From: JAAUTY01 sp964397305
GTDB lineage: Bacteria; Cyanobacteriota; Cyanobacteriia; Cyanobacteriales; Spirulinaceae
Length of the DNA: 64,000 nt
Direction: 5' to 3'
Assembly (NCBI GenBank): GCA_964397305.1
Contig: CAYNIP010000003.1
Coordinates: forward strand, 124,001-188,000
Positions 8,518 through 17,518 of this stretch are shown piece after piece. Each line of letters starts with the position of its first letter. The first letter of the stretch is position 1. Made by a program: the position numbers and the translations under genes. A model generated the notes under the pieces. The model worked only from the letters and a program-made list of their open reading frames with translations, had not been told where the DNA came from and did no database searches.

Positions 8518-10608
8518 ATGTCCGATCTGCTTCCCGGCCGCAGTTTCCCCCTCGGGGCAACGCCCTATCCCCAGGGGGTGAATTTTTGCCTCTTTTCTGC
8601 CAATGGTACGGGGGTTGACCTGCTGCTCTTTGATGCACCGGACGCGCCCCGACCCGCTCGCATCATTCAGCTTGACTCCCGCCGTAACCGGACCGTCTTC
8701 TACTGGCACGTCTTCATCAAGGGGGCGATCGCCGGCCAAGTCTATGCGTATCGCGTCTACGGCCCCCACGACCCCGAGCAGGGGGAGCGCTTTGACCCCG
8801 AAAAAGTGTTGCTAGACCCCTACGCGCGGGCCGTGGTTGGTTGGGAGACCTATGATCGCCAAGCGGCGATTTTGCCGGGGGATAACTGTGCCCAAGCTCT
8901 GCGGGGGGTGGTCGTCGATTCGAGTCAGTACGACTGGGAAGACGATGTACCGCTGCGAATTCCCTACGAACGCAGCGTGATCTATGAAATGCACGTCGGC
9001 GGCTTCACTCGCCACCCTAGTTCTGGCTTGGAGCCCGAGAAGCGCGGCACTTATGCGGGCTTAATTGAAAAAATCCCCTACTTGCAAACTCTGGGCATCA
9101 CGGCTGTGGAGCTGTTGCCAATTCATCAGTTCGATGAGCAGGATGTGCGTCCGGGTTTAACCAACTATTGGGGCTATAGCACCCTTGCCTTCTTTGCTCC
9201 CCATCGCACCTACAGCTCGCGCCGCGATCCCCTGGGCCCCGTCGATGAGTTTCGCGATCTGGTCAAAGCCTTGCACCGAGCCGGCATTGAAGTCATTCTC
9301 GATGTGGTGTTCAACCATACGGCGGAAGGCAATGAGGAGGGACCAACCCTGTCCTTCCGTGGGCTCGATAACTCGACCTATTACCTGCTGGAAGAGGACA
9401 TGAGCCTCTACAGCAACTACTCCGGGTGTGGGAACACGGTGCGGGCCAATCATCCCGTCGTCTCGCGGTTGATTCTGGACAGCCTGCGCTACTGGGTGGA
9501 TGAGATGCACGTCGATGGCTTTCGGTTCGATCTGGCCTCAATTCTTTCCCGCGATCACTACGGTCAACCCCTGGAAGAGTCCCCCGTGCTCTGGTCGATC
9601 GAGACCGATCCGGCCCTGGTGGAATCCAAGGCGATCGCCGAAGCCTGGGATGCCGCCGGCCTCTATGAAGTTGGCAAGTTCATCAACTCCAGTGAGCGTT
9701 TTGCAGAATGGAATGGGCCATTCCGAGACGATGTGCGCTGCTTTGTCAAGAGTGATGCAGGCCTGGTCGGCAAGTTAGCCGCTCGCTTGCTGGGCAGCCC
9801 GGATATTTATGATCGCGATGACTACCGCCCCTGTCGCAGCATCAACTTTGTGACATGCCATGATGGCTTTACCCTCAGCGATTTGGTGGCCTATAACAAG
9901 AAGCACAACTTGGCCAATGGCGAGAAAAATCGCGATGGTGCCAACCACAACTTTAGTTGGAATTGTGGCGTAGAAGGGGAGACCCGCAAACTGGAAATTC
10001 TGAACCTGCGCGATCGCCAAGTCAAAAACTTCCTCAGCATCCTGTTCCTCTCCCAGGGAACTCCCATGATCCTCATGGGCGATGAGGTGCGCCGCAGCCA
10101 AAACGGTAATAACAACGCCTACTGCCAGGATAATAAATTGAGCTGGTTTGACTGGCGACAGGTGGAGCAGCAAGCGGATCTGCTGCGCTTTCTCCGGGCG
10201 CTGATTCGCTACACCCAATCCCTGCGCTTATTTGATGAAGAAAATCTATTTGCGGTGGCCAAAAGCAGCGCTCAGGCCGTCGTGGAACTGGGCGATCGCC
10301 CCCACGTAGTCTGGCATGGGACCCAGCTCGATACCCCCACCTGGGAGCCGGAGTCGCGGCAACTCGCCATGACCCTCCACCACCCCCAGGCCGGCGAGCA
10401 TCTACACGCGATCTTCAATGCTCACTGGCAAGCGGCGGCCTTTGAGCTGCCCCCCCCAGCTCCTGGCTGTGTCTGGCATCGCATTGTGGATACGGCCTTG
10501 CCGTCCCCCGAGGATTTTTGCCCCCCGGAGCAAGCGCCGGCTGTACGGCCCGATTCCTACTGGGTCTCTCCCCGCACGGTCGTGGTGCTACAAGCCCGAC
10601 TGCGCTAG
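8518..10608 (+). CDS. glgX: Glycogen debranching enzyme GlgX (isoamylase-type, GH13)
   Basis: 696 residues from ATG 8518 (the frame extends to a TTG at 8488, but the family N-terminus starts near GRSFPLGATPYPQGVNF). It hydrolyses alpha-1,6 branch linkages in glycogen after phosphorylase trimming. Parts: N-terminal CBM48 beta-sandwich (about 1-150), then the GH13 barrel with DVVFNH (region I), DGFRFDLAS carrying the nucleophile near Asp338, AEAWDAAG with the acid/base near Glu375, and FVTCHDGF with the transition-state Asp near 449. RRSQNGNNNAYCQDN is the typical GlgX loop. C-terminal beta domain follows. It is not clustered with other glycogen genes here. Confidence 0.95.
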   Translation: MSDLLPGRSFPLGATPYPQGVNFCLFSANGTGVDLLLFDAPDAPRPARIIQLDSRRNRTVFYWHVFIKGAIAGQVYAYRVYGPHDPEQGERFDPEKVLLDPYARAVVGWETYDRQAAILPGDNCAQALRGVVVDSSQYDWEDDVPLRIPYERSVIYEMHVGGFTRHPSSGLEPEKRGTYAGLIEKIPYLQTLGITAVELLPIHQFDEQDVRPGLTNYWGYSTLAFFAPHRTYSSRRDPLGPVDEFRDLVKALHRAGIEVILDVVFNHTAEGNEEGPTLSFRGLDNSTYYLLEEDMSLYSNYSGCGNTVRANHPVVSRLILDSLRYWVDEMHVDGFRFDLASILSRDHYGQPLEESPVLWSIETDPALVESKAIAEAWDAAGLYEVGKFINSSERFAEWNGPFRDDVRCFVKSDAGLVGKLAARLLGSPDIYDRDDYRPCRSINFVTCHDGFTLSDLVAYNKKHNLANGEKNRDGANHNFSWNCGVEGETRKLEILNLRDRQVKNFLSILFLSQGTPMILMGDEVRRSQNGNNNAYCQDNKLSWFDWRQVEQQADLLRFLRALIRYTQSLRLFDEENLFAVAKSSAQAVVELGDRPHVVWHGTQLDTPTWEPESRQLAMTLHHPQAGEHLHAIFNAHWQAAAFELPPPAPGCVWHRIVDTALPSPEDFCPPEQAPAVRPDSYWVSPRTVVVLQARLR

Positions 10609-10718
10609 CCATCCTGCCGTTCCTAGGCTGCCAAGATGGCGATCGCTTAGGGCGGGCAACAAGTTGGCGACACCGGTTTTGTCAGAACAAAACGCCTGCC
10701 CTTGCCCAGAGTAAAACC

Positions 10719-10904
10719 ATGTCCCGAAGGCCTAACCCCCGCGATCGCCAGCTTCAGATCGGTGGCTGGCTCCTGTTTATCGCCTCTGCCCTCTGCTTTA
10801 CCCTCGCCAGTTGGCGGCAAGGCGACCCCCTGAGCCTGACGGGCAGCCTCTTGTTTTTCATCGCTTGCTTTGTCTTTCTGGTTCCCTTGTGGCGATCGCC
10901 CTAG
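10719..10904 (+). CDS. Small two-helix membrane protein
   Basis: 61 residues beginning MSRRPNPRDRQLQIGGW. A short basic N-terminus is followed by two hydrophobic helices (WLLFIASALCFTLASW and GSLLFFIACFVFLVPLW) joined by RQGDPLSL, so both ends probably face the same side of a membrane. The start is ATG 10719; the open frame runs upstream but without protein-like content. Similar tiny proteins are widespread in cyanobacteria as I recall, function unknown. It lies 110 bp after glgX, in the same direction. Confidence 0.7.
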   Translation: MSRRPNPRDRQLQIGGWLLFIASALCFTLASWRQGDPLSLTGSLLFFIACFVFLVPLWRSP

Positions 10905-11031
10905 GATCTGCCCCCAACTCTCCCTCCCAAGTCAGATCGGGGGAGGCCCCCAGGGAGGGGCGTTGGAGTTAAACTCAACTAGGATTTGATTGCACTCCGT
11001 TGCACGGGATGATTCGGAGGACAGCTCAGCG

Positions 11032-13386
11032 ATGACCCTTGGGGCCGCCTTTGAGTTAGAGGTAGAACGCCTCGAGCAGCGCTGCTCCTTTAAGCTGACT
11101 TGGGGGGAGGGGCAGAAACGCGCGGTCCGGGTGGACTATCCTGAGGCCCTGACAGTCTGCTACCGAGCCTGGCAGCAGGCCTACCTCGGTTGCTACCAAA
11201 ACTTACGCGGGCGGCTGGTCAAGAGTGGCAACGTGACGCCAGCAGTGGATCGCTGGGCGCGCCTGCGGGAGGCAGAGGCAGCCTTGCTGGCGGAATTTCA
11301 GCGCTGGCTGCGGGCCGAGCCCCTCTACGATGTGCGAGAAGAGATTGCCGAGCGGGCTCGGCAGGTTGCCCCCCAGTGGGTCGATGTGTTTCTCACTTGC
11401 TACTCCCTGGAGCTGGAGCGCCTGCCTTGGGAAGCCTGGGAGCTGGCTGGCCGCCTCTCGCGGGGGCGGGTGCGGCTGGCGCGATCGCCCCGGGCGATCT
11501 TGCAACAGCCGGCGGCCCCTCGGCGGCGTCGGGCCCGCATCTTAGCGATCTTAGGGGACGATACCGGGCTGAACTTTCAGGCCGACGCGCAGGCGCTGCG
11601 ATCGCTGCGAGCCCTGGCTGAGATCCACTTTGTCGGCTGGCAACAGGGCCGCGACCCCGAGGGCCTGAAACAGGAGATCTGTCGGGCGATCGCCGACGAG
11701 CGGGGCTGGGACATCCTCTTCTTTGCCGGCCACAGCAACGAGACCGATCTAACGGGAGGGGAGCTCGGGATCGCGCCCCAAACCTCCTTGGCGATCGCTG
11801 AGCTGGCCGGCCCCCTCAACCAAGCGCACCAGCGGGGCCTCCAATTCGCGCTGTTCAACTCCTGTAGCGGCCTGCGGATCGCGCAATCCCTGATTGAACT
11901 GGGCTTAAACCAAGTAGCGGTGATGCGCGAGCCAATCCACAATCGCGTCGCCCAACAATTTTTAAGACAATTTCTCCGGGCCCTGGCCCAACACCAAGAC
12001 GTTCACGAAGCCCTCCTCGCCGCCTGCCAGCACCTGCAACAGGTAGAACACCTCAACTATCCCTCCGCCTACCTGATCCCCTGCCTGTTCCGCCATCCTC
12101 GGGCTCCCCTCTTCCGCCTACAGCCGCCCCGTTGGCGGCCCTGGCTACCCCAGCCTGGAGAGGTGGTAGCTTTGAGTGCCTTGGTCTTCCTCAGTCTCCA
12201 ACCTCCGGTGCAGGATGCCCTGATCGGCCCACGCCTTTTGGCTCAAGCGCTCTACCGCCAAGTCACCCAGCAGGCCTGGACTCCCGCCCATCCCCCGATC
12301 CTGCTGGTACAGATCGACGAAGCTTCCCGTCGTGCTGCCCCCGAAGACATCAAGGACATCTACCCGATCAACTACCGCTACCTGGCACGCCTACTGGAGC
12401 GCCTGACGGCCTTGGACGCGAAGACCCTAGGGATTGATTACCTGCTCGACCGCGCTGCCGCCCAACCGGCGGCGGCCCAAGACTTGGCCGCCGCCACTCG
12501 GGCGGCCGTGGAGCAGGGCGCTTGGCTGGTCTTCGGCGCGATCGACAGCGAGCAGCCGGTCGCCCGGGCCGAGGGGGCGATCGCCGATCCCCGCTGGAGT
12601 CTCCACGGGGACATCCTCTTCTTTCCCGGCTTCGTCGAACTCCTGCCCCCCGAGGGAGACTGCGCCCAAAGTTGCCCCTTCTCCTACACTTTGGCCCTGG
12701 TCCACCGCCTGCGAACCTCCGAGCTAGCAGACCCACCGTACCCCCACCTCGACCGACCCGACCCCCTGCAACCGGCCCTGGTTCGCTACCTGGAGCAGCC
12801 CGAAAAACTCCCGGCGGCCCTGGCGCACTTGAGCCAGCAGCGGTTGCCTTTCACAGCCCGCTGGTTTCAATGGCTGCATCCGATTGTGGATTTTTCTCTA
12901 CCGCCGTCCCAGGTCTATGAGACGATCTCAGCACAAGACATCCTAGCGGGCAAAGTCCCCTCCCAAATCGAGCAGCAGGTGGTGATCCTCGTTCCCGGGG
13001 GCTATACCGAAGCGGGGTTGGACGGTGAAGGGGGCGATAATTTTCCCCTGCCCCAGGCCGTCGGCTTCTGGCGTGGTTGGGCAAAGCCTTTTACGGGCGG
13101 TGAAGTCCATGCTTACATCCTGCATCACCTGCTAACCCAACGCCTGGTCGTGCCGATCCCCGATGCTTGGCTGCTTCTGGTTGCCGCCCTCGCCGGCAAA
13201 GGGGGACGGTTGTGGCTGAGGCCGCGCTTAGGGCGGCGGCGTTGGCTACAGATTGGAGCGGGTGCTAGCGTGGTCTATAGCGTGGCTAGCTGGCAAGTAT
13301 TTGTCTCCTTGGCGTTGTTGTGGCCGATTGTTCTCCCGCTAACCGTGTTTTGGACCTATTTGCTTTGGAGGGATGGTGATGAATAA
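11032..13386 (+). CDS. CHAT protease-like domain fused to CHASE2 sensor, membrane protein
   Basis: 784 residues from ATG 11032 (a TTG at 10990 is in frame but lacks support). The N-terminal half is a CHAT (caspase-like) domain: the ILFFAGHSNE segment gives the catalytic His (about 234) and ALFNSCSGL the catalytic Cys (about 278). From about residue 393 to 695 there is a CHASE2 extracytoplasmic sensor domain (LLVQIDEASRR, then DAKTLGIDYLLDR). The C-terminal 70 residues hold about two to three transmembrane helices. A stimulus sensed outside could control proteolysis inside; substrate and signal are unknown. It overlaps the next gene by 8 bp, so the two are co-translated. Confidence 0.88.
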   Translation: MTLGAAFELEVERLEQRCSFKLTWGEGQKRAVRVDYPEALTVCYRAWQQAYLGCYQNLRGRLVKSGNVTPAVDRWARLREAEAALLAEFQRWLRAEPLYDVREEIAERARQVAPQWVDVFLTCYSLELERLPWEAWELAGRLSRGRVRLARSPRAILQQPAAPRRRRARILAILGDDTGLNFQADAQALRSLRALAEIHFVGWQQGRDPEGLKQEICRAIADERGWDILFFAGHSNETDLTGGELGIAPQTSLAIAELAGPLNQAHQRGLQFALFNSCSGLRIAQSLIELGLNQVAVMREPIHNRVAQQFLRQFLRALAQHQDVHEALLAACQHLQQVEHLNYPSAYLIPCLFRHPRAPLFRLQPPRWRPWLPQPGEVVALSALVFLSLQPPVQDALIGPRLLAQALYRQVTQQAWTPAHPPILLVQIDEASRRAAPEDIKDIYPINYRYLARLLERLTALDAKTLGIDYLLDRAAAQPAAAQDLAAATRAAVEQGAWLVFGAIDSEQPVARAEGAIADPRWSLHGDILFFPGFVELLPPEGDCAQSCPFSYTLALVHRLRTSELADPPYPHLDRPDPLQPALVRYLEQPEKLPAALAHLSQQRLPFTARWFQWLHPIVDFSLPPSQVYETISAQDILAGKVPSQIEQQVVILVPGGYTEAGLDGEGGDNFPLPQAVGFWRGWAKPFTGGEVHAYILHHLLTQRLVVPIPDAWLLLVAALAGKGGRLWLRPRLGRRRWLQIGAGASVVYSVASWQVFVSLALLWPIVLPLTVFWTYLLWRDGDE

Positions 13387-14050
13387 AGGAAAAGAACTGG
13401 TGGTGGCGATCGCCACAGTCCTGCTCACGCTGACGGGGCTGGCCCAAGCCCAGAACCCGCCCTCGGTATCGCCCGAGGATCTGGTCCTGCGCCTAGAGCG
13501 GGAGCGTCAGCCGGGGGGAAGCCGGGGGGCCCAGGCCTGCGCCGTGATCCCCAAATCCCTGACCCCGCAGGCGGCCAGTAAGCAGGTGTGGAGCTTGCAG
13601 CCCCTACTGGTGTGGCAACTGCAAGGGACCCAGGTGGACGCAGTGCAGCTCTCGGCCTGGGGGGAGCTGGAGCCCCTGTGGCGTCGGGAGCCCAGCCCAG
13701 GGACGACCCAGGTGCTCTATGACGGGCCGCCCTTGGAGCCGGGCCGTACCTATGAATGGGAACTGGTCGTGGCGGACCCCTTGGGGACTGGAGCCCTGGG
13801 AGACTGGGTGGAATTCACGGTCATGCCAGCCGACGAGCGGGCTCAGGTCGCCCGGGACCTGGCACAACTGGAGGCCCGCGTCGCGGCGACGGCCTCGGAG
13901 GAGGCGATCGCCCTCCGTCGAGCCACCTACTTTGCCGAGCGCGCCCTCTGGTCCGATGCCCTGCGAGAACTCTACTCCGTGGCCGAGCCCTCACCAACCT
14001 TGGCGGCGGCCCGGGCCCAGCTCGGAGCCCTCAATTTCTGCAATTTCTAA
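13379..14050 (+). CDS. Secreted partner protein of the CHAT-CHASE2 gene (DUF928-like)
   Basis: 223 residues. Signal peptide (ELVVAIATVLLTLTGLAQAQ), then a beta-rich middle part (LVWQLQGTQVDAVQLS, VLYDGPPLEPGRTYEWELV) and a C-terminal helical part with TPR-like content (EEAIALRRATYFAERALWSDALRELY, quoted here in part only as RRATYFAERALW). The layout resembles DUF928 proteins that accompany CHASE2/CHAT genes in cyanobacteria. Of the in-frame starts at 13373 and 13379, I prefer 13379, because GGAGG at 13367-13371 is then 7 bases away. It overlaps the upstream gene. Function unknown; probably periplasmic. Confidence 0.7.
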   Translation: MNKGKELVVAIATVLLTLTGLAQAQNPPSVSPEDLVLRLERERQPGGSRGAQACAVIPKSLTPQAASKQVWSLQPLLVWQLQGTQVDAVQLSAWGELEPLWRREPSPGTTQVLYDGPPLEPGRTYEWELVVADPLGTGALGDWVEFTVMPADERAQVARDLAQLEARVAATASEEAIALRRATYFAERALWSDALRELYSVAEPSPTLAAARAQLGALNFCNF

Positions 14051-14120
14051 CGTCCTCAACCCGGGAGTTGGCTATCAGGTTGTTTGGCGATCGCTCAACC
14101 AGACCTTTTGGCAGAAGAGC

Positions 14121-14163
14121 CATACAGCGATTTTTAGCCTAGTGCAATCCAGCTAAAGCCCCT
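14121..14163. repeat. 41-bp dispersed repeat, family C copy 1
   Basis: The stretch beginning CATACAGCGATTTTTAGCCT and ending AAGCCCC recurs with about four changes at 25464-25505. Both copies lie 60-75 bp after a stop codon in the same orientation. Non-coding; purpose unknown. Confidence 0.6.
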
Positions 14164-14475
14164 AACGGGAGCTGGCGCAACCTCAAGCGTTGTTGGGCTT
14201 ATGGAATTTCACAAATTAAATGCACCGTTGTAGAGCCGTGGTCTACCAACCCTCAAACCCTGATCGGAACAGCGATTGACTGGGTTGAGGGCGCGGCCAC
14301 CCTGCCCCTACCGAATTGGGTCGTTATTTCGTGAAAATTCATCAGCCCTTTGAAGAAGCGCTGCGGGGAGGTTCTTGTCCCCGTCTCCGCCTGGGAGCAG
14401 GAGTTAGAGGATGCGCTGGCGGGCTAGGGTCAATCCGTCTCAGGCTGAACTGAAATGACCCTAGCGGCAAGGGCA
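14164..14475. other. Intergenic stretch, no supported gene
   Basis: About 310 bp between repeat families C and A. It contains scraps that look like further repeat material (for example GCCACCCTGCCCCTACC) but no frame with protein-like content and no clear terminator. Confidence 0.4.
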
Positions 14476-14574
14476 GGGTGCATCTCAGTTAGGCAGGTTT
14501 ACCCTCATCCCCCGGCCCCTTCTCCCAAGTAGGGCGAAGGGGAGTCTCCAAAGTGAGATGCACCGGCAAGGGCA
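14466..14574. mobile_element. MITE-like repeat, family A copy 3, with 10-bp flanking direct repeats
   Basis: The 89-bp element (14476-14564) has a perfect 11-bp terminal inverted repeat: GGTGCATCTCA at 14477-14487 and TGAGATGCACC at 14554-14564. It is bounded by the direct repeat GGCAAGGGCA at 14466-14475 and 14565-14574, consistent with a target-site duplication. It lies in the opposite orientation to copy 1. The interior hairpin is conserved (CCCCTTCTCCC against GGGCGAAGGGG). Confidence 0.78.
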
Positions 14575-14739
14575 ACCCATAACCGCTGATTTCAAAACTG
14601 GCTGTTAACCCCAACCTCCGGGCTGCGATTGTTCCGGGGGGCCGTTGACAAGCTGTGGTTAATCTGGGAGAAAGTTAAGCTTAGCTTCACACTTTTTCAC
14701 CCAAAGTCGGCTTACCGGCCCTGAATCTCTGCGTTTCCT

Positions 14740-16098
14740 ATGATGCTCTTGCCGTTTCTGAGTCTCGCGCAACTCTCCCCACTCCCGACCCCGACCCCCC
14801 TGGTTCGACAGCAGCCCATTCTGCAAGAACAAGAGCTGCGGGCTCTGCCAGGTCAGCTTGACAGCGTGCCAGTCCTCAATAGCAACAGCCCGGAAGTCGT
14901 CTATGGCGCCGGTATTTTGCTATCGACCTTTCCACCCCAAGGAACGGCCTTTCCCCGGGCTCACCTCAACCTGCCCCTAGAAGGTCGCTTCGACATCTTT
15001 GCCCACCACATTGCCCGGGGGCGGAGTCAGGAAGATTGGCTCCCCATTTACCACGGCCTGCTGGTGGCCAATCCTAGCTCCCGTCCGGTCACGCTCTACG
15101 TGCTCCAGGGGGCGAGCTATGTCACGAATCCCGATGCCCCCTTTGTCGAACTGCCCTCCCTGGTGGACAACTCCCGTGGGCAGGTCTTCTCGGGGCCGGG
15201 TTCGCGCTTAGCCACAGACATTCTGCGGGGTCTGAGCAATGTGCCCCTCCCGGCGGCGCTGACCCTCCAGCCAGGGGAGTCACGGCTGCTGTTTAACTGG
15301 CCTATTCACTTGGGCAATGCGCGCTCAACCTTGATTCGGGCCCGCAGTGATGGCCCCCTCTACCTGGCGAGTTTGGCCCACCCGGCCATCCCCAACGGCA
15401 ATGGCGCGCGCTCTCACCAGCCGCCAACTCAGGAAGATTTTGCAACCCTGCTGAGGCGCGGAACTCTCGCCTATCCGCGCGATCGCCGGCCCACCCCCCT
15501 CGACTATCGCGGCGAGCGGGTCATCTATGGCCGCGTCGCCGGCGTGGCCCAGGGCTCCCAGTGGCGAGCCGAACTGCGGGACAGCCCCGAGGCGCAACAC
15601 CTGACGATTCCGGAGCCAGGTCGCGCCTTTGGTTACCCGATCAGTACCCTCGACGCTGGTACATTCGGCACAGGCCAAATCCAGAGCGCTCCGCTCCTCG
15701 CCCGTTATCCCGACACGGCCTACCGCGCCCACGGCAACTATGGCATTCACTACTACCTGACCCTGCCCCTCCACAACCCCACGGATCGCCCCCAGACCGT
15801 GACTTTCACCTTGCAGACCCCTCTGAAGCATGATGAGACCCATCAGCGGATTGCCTTTCTGCAACCGCCGGACAACCGCATCTTTTTCCGAGGCACGGTG
15901 CGCGTCCGCTTCAGCGATGAGCGGGGTGTTTTGCGGCAGCGGCTGGTTCACCTCCATCAGCGGCGCGGCGAGCGTGGCGAGCCGATTCTGGCCCTGGAGC
16001 TTCGGCCTCGGGAGACGCGCACCGTGAAGGTGGATTTTCTCTACCCTCCGGATGCGACACCGCCGCAGATTCTGACCCTCTACACGGTTGCTCCTTAG
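14740..16098 (+). CDS. DUF3370 protein
   Basis: 452 residues. A short hydrophobic start (MMLLPFLSLAQLS) may be a signal sequence. The DUF3370 hallmark follows: ELRALPGQLDSVPVLNSNSP, then LNLPLEGRFDIFAHHIARG, and a later NYGIHYYLTLPLHN segment. Members are cyanobacterial, probably exported, beta-rich, of unknown function. It is preceded by a 165-bp gap after a family A repeat and followed by hisB after 150 bp; neither gap suggests a tight operon. Confidence 0.85.
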   Translation: MMLLPFLSLAQLSPLPTPTPLVRQQPILQEQELRALPGQLDSVPVLNSNSPEVVYGAGILLSTFPPQGTAFPRAHLNLPLEGRFDIFAHHIARGRSQEDWLPIYHGLLVANPSSRPVTLYVLQGASYVTNPDAPFVELPSLVDNSRGQVFSGPGSRLATDILRGLSNVPLPAALTLQPGESRLLFNWPIHLGNARSTLIRARSDGPLYLASLAHPAIPNGNGARSHQPPTQEDFATLLRRGTLAYPRDRRPTPLDYRGERVIYGRVAGVAQGSQWRAELRDSPEAQHLTIPEPGRAFGYPISTLDAGTFGTGQIQSAPLLARYPDTAYRAHGNYGIHYYLTLPLHNPTDRPQTVTFTLQTPLKHDETHQRIAFLQPPDNRIFFRGTVRVRFSDERGVLRQRLVHLHQRRGERGEPILALELRPRETRTVKVDFLYPPDATPPQILTLYTVAP

Positions 16099-16250
16099 GC
16101 GGGAGTCGTCTGCCACCGACCCTCTATCAGCCCGGTTCAAGGCCGTGCCTCGGGTTGTACCCCCAGCGACGGGTCGGGCGTTAGAGTAGACAGTAGCTGC
16201 CCTGGGGTCAGTCCCCGGCCGCCCTAGATTGCCCCTTTCCCTGCTTGACC

Positions 16251-16877
16251 ATGCAAACTGTTGATCGCCCTGTTGTTGTCCCGCCCGTTGCCCGCACCGC
16301 CAGCGTCAGCCGCACGACGAAAGAAACGACGGTGCAGGTTACGGTCAACCTCGATGGGACGGGCCAATGTCAAGCTCAAACGGGCATCCCCTTCTTGGAC
16401 CATATGCTGCACCAGATTGCGTCCCATGGGCTCTTGGACCTGGACGTGCGGGCGACGGGGGATCTCGAGATCGACGACCACCACACCAACGAGGATGTGG
16501 GCATTACCTTGGGTCAAGCCTTGGCCCAGGCCTGGGGCGATCGCCAAGGTATCCACCGCTTCGGCCACTTCCTGGCCCCCCTCGATGAAGCCCTGGTTCA
16601 AGTCGCCCTCGACTGCTCCGGCCGTCCCCACCTCAGCTACGGGCTGCAAATTCCCACCCAGCGGGTCGGAACCTACGACACGCAACTGGTGCGTGAGTTC
16701 TTCGTGGCCCTCGTGAACCACAGCCAGATGACGCTCCACCTGCGACAACTGGAGGGAATCAACTCCCATCACATCATCGAAGCCAGCTTCAAGGCCTTTG
16801 CCCGGGCCCTGCGCCAGGCGCTCGAAATCGATCCGCGCCGCGCGGGTCAGATCCCTAGCTCTAAGGGTGTACTCTGA
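16251..16877 (+). CDS. hisB: Imidazoleglycerol-phosphate dehydratase
   Basis: 208 residues from ATG 16251 (an upstream TTG at 16245 is in frame). It converts imidazoleglycerol phosphate to imidazole acetol phosphate in histidine synthesis. The His-rich manganese-binding motifs are intact: DHMLHQIASHG, EIDDHHTNEDVGITLG, and the C-terminal pair LEGINSHHIIEASFKAFARA. Length and composition match monofunctional HisB. As usual in cyanobacteria, it is not in a his operon; hisIE lies 35 kb away in this window. Confidence 0.96.
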   Translation: MQTVDRPVVVPPVARTASVSRTTKETTVQVTVNLDGTGQCQAQTGIPFLDHMLHQIASHGLLDLDVRATGDLEIDDHHTNEDVGITLGQALAQAWGDRQGIHRFGHFLAPLDEALVQVALDCSGRPHLSYGLQIPTQRVGTYDTQLVREFFVALVNHSQMTLHLRQLEGINSHHIIEASFKAFARALRQALEIDPRRAGQIPSSKGVL

Positions 16878-16909
16878 GGGGCGGCGGGCCAAGGCTGGGT
16901 GGCGACTTG

Positions 16910-17065
16910 ATGGCCCCTTTGGCGCTTGGCGTTATTCAGGGCCTGCTCGGCGGAGCCGTTCAACAGTGGCGGCGATCGCATCAGGGCTCATACTCGGAAC
17001 AAGTATTCAGCTTCGTTAAAGGGCAGGTTCACGCAAGGGCGATCCCCAAGGCCGACTCGACTTAG
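16910..17065 (+). CDS. Candidate 51-residue microprotein
   Basis: A short frame starting MAPLALGVIQGLLGGAVQ, with a Gly/Leu-rich hydrophobic N-terminal helix, a QQWRRSHQG basic turn and a polar tail ending PKADST. It starts 33 bp after hisB and ends overlapping the stop of the convergent LapA-like gene by 4 bp. No clear ribosome binding site. Codon use looks compatible with coding, but the evidence is thin. Confidence 0.25.
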   Translation: MAPLALGVIQGLLGGAVQQWRRSHQGSYSEQVFSFVKGQVHARAIPKADST

Positions 17066-17325
17066 GGGCTCCATGGCTCCGCCGCTGCGGAGAACTGACG
17101 GCGGGAGCGAGCGCGTCGGCCGCCGGGGAGCAACGGGAGGAACGCCCCGATCACCACACCCGTACTGACGCTAAAAGCGAGGGCGACGCCGAAGGGCAGT
17201 TCGACCGATTGCCAGGTGAAGAAGCGTAGGGAGATGGGGGTTACGTTCTGGATCGAGAGAACGGCGATCGCGATCAGCCACCCAGCCAGCATCAAGGACG
17301 CCAAGAAATTTCTCAATACTCGCAT
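17062..17325 (-). CDS. LapA-like (DUF1049) inner-membrane protein
   Basis: 87 residues with two hydrophobic helices. The first (LASLMLAGWLIAIAVLSIQN) leads into the LapA signature SIQNVTPISLRFFTWQSVELP; the second (VALAFSVSTGVVIGAFLPLL) is followed by a basic tail (GGRRARSRR). Members are small membrane proteins related to lipopolysaccharide assembly protein A, though in cyanobacteria the role is not established. Single gene. Confidence 0.8.
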   Translation of the reverse strand: MRVLRNFLASLMLAGWLIAIAVLSIQNVTPISLRFFTWQSVELPFGVALAFSVSTGVVIGAFLPLLPGGRRARSRRQFSAAAEPWSP

Positions 17326-17518
17326 CGCAAAACAACCGCACTAGGGCGGTCCCTTAGGGCTCCTTTGATCCTACCGGACGGCTGCCCTAGGTTGCGGGGG
17401 AGCGGTCGTACCTTCTAAGTTAGCCGCCACAGCCGTAGGAAAATCGACACCAGATTCGCAACGTGCGGTACCAGTGACAGCAGCTTGGTTCAAATCCGCA
17501 TTAGCTTGCAAGCGAAGG

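Noticed and set aside
13756..14142. 128-residue frame overlapping the secreted partner gene
   Set aside because: Gly/Arg-rich composition typical of a shifted frame in GC-rich DNA; the other frame has a signal peptide and a good ribosome site.
17487..17497. GGTTCAAATCC, resembling a tRNA T-loop
   Set aside because: The flanks do not form a T-stem, and no anticodon arm or acceptor stem can be built upstream.
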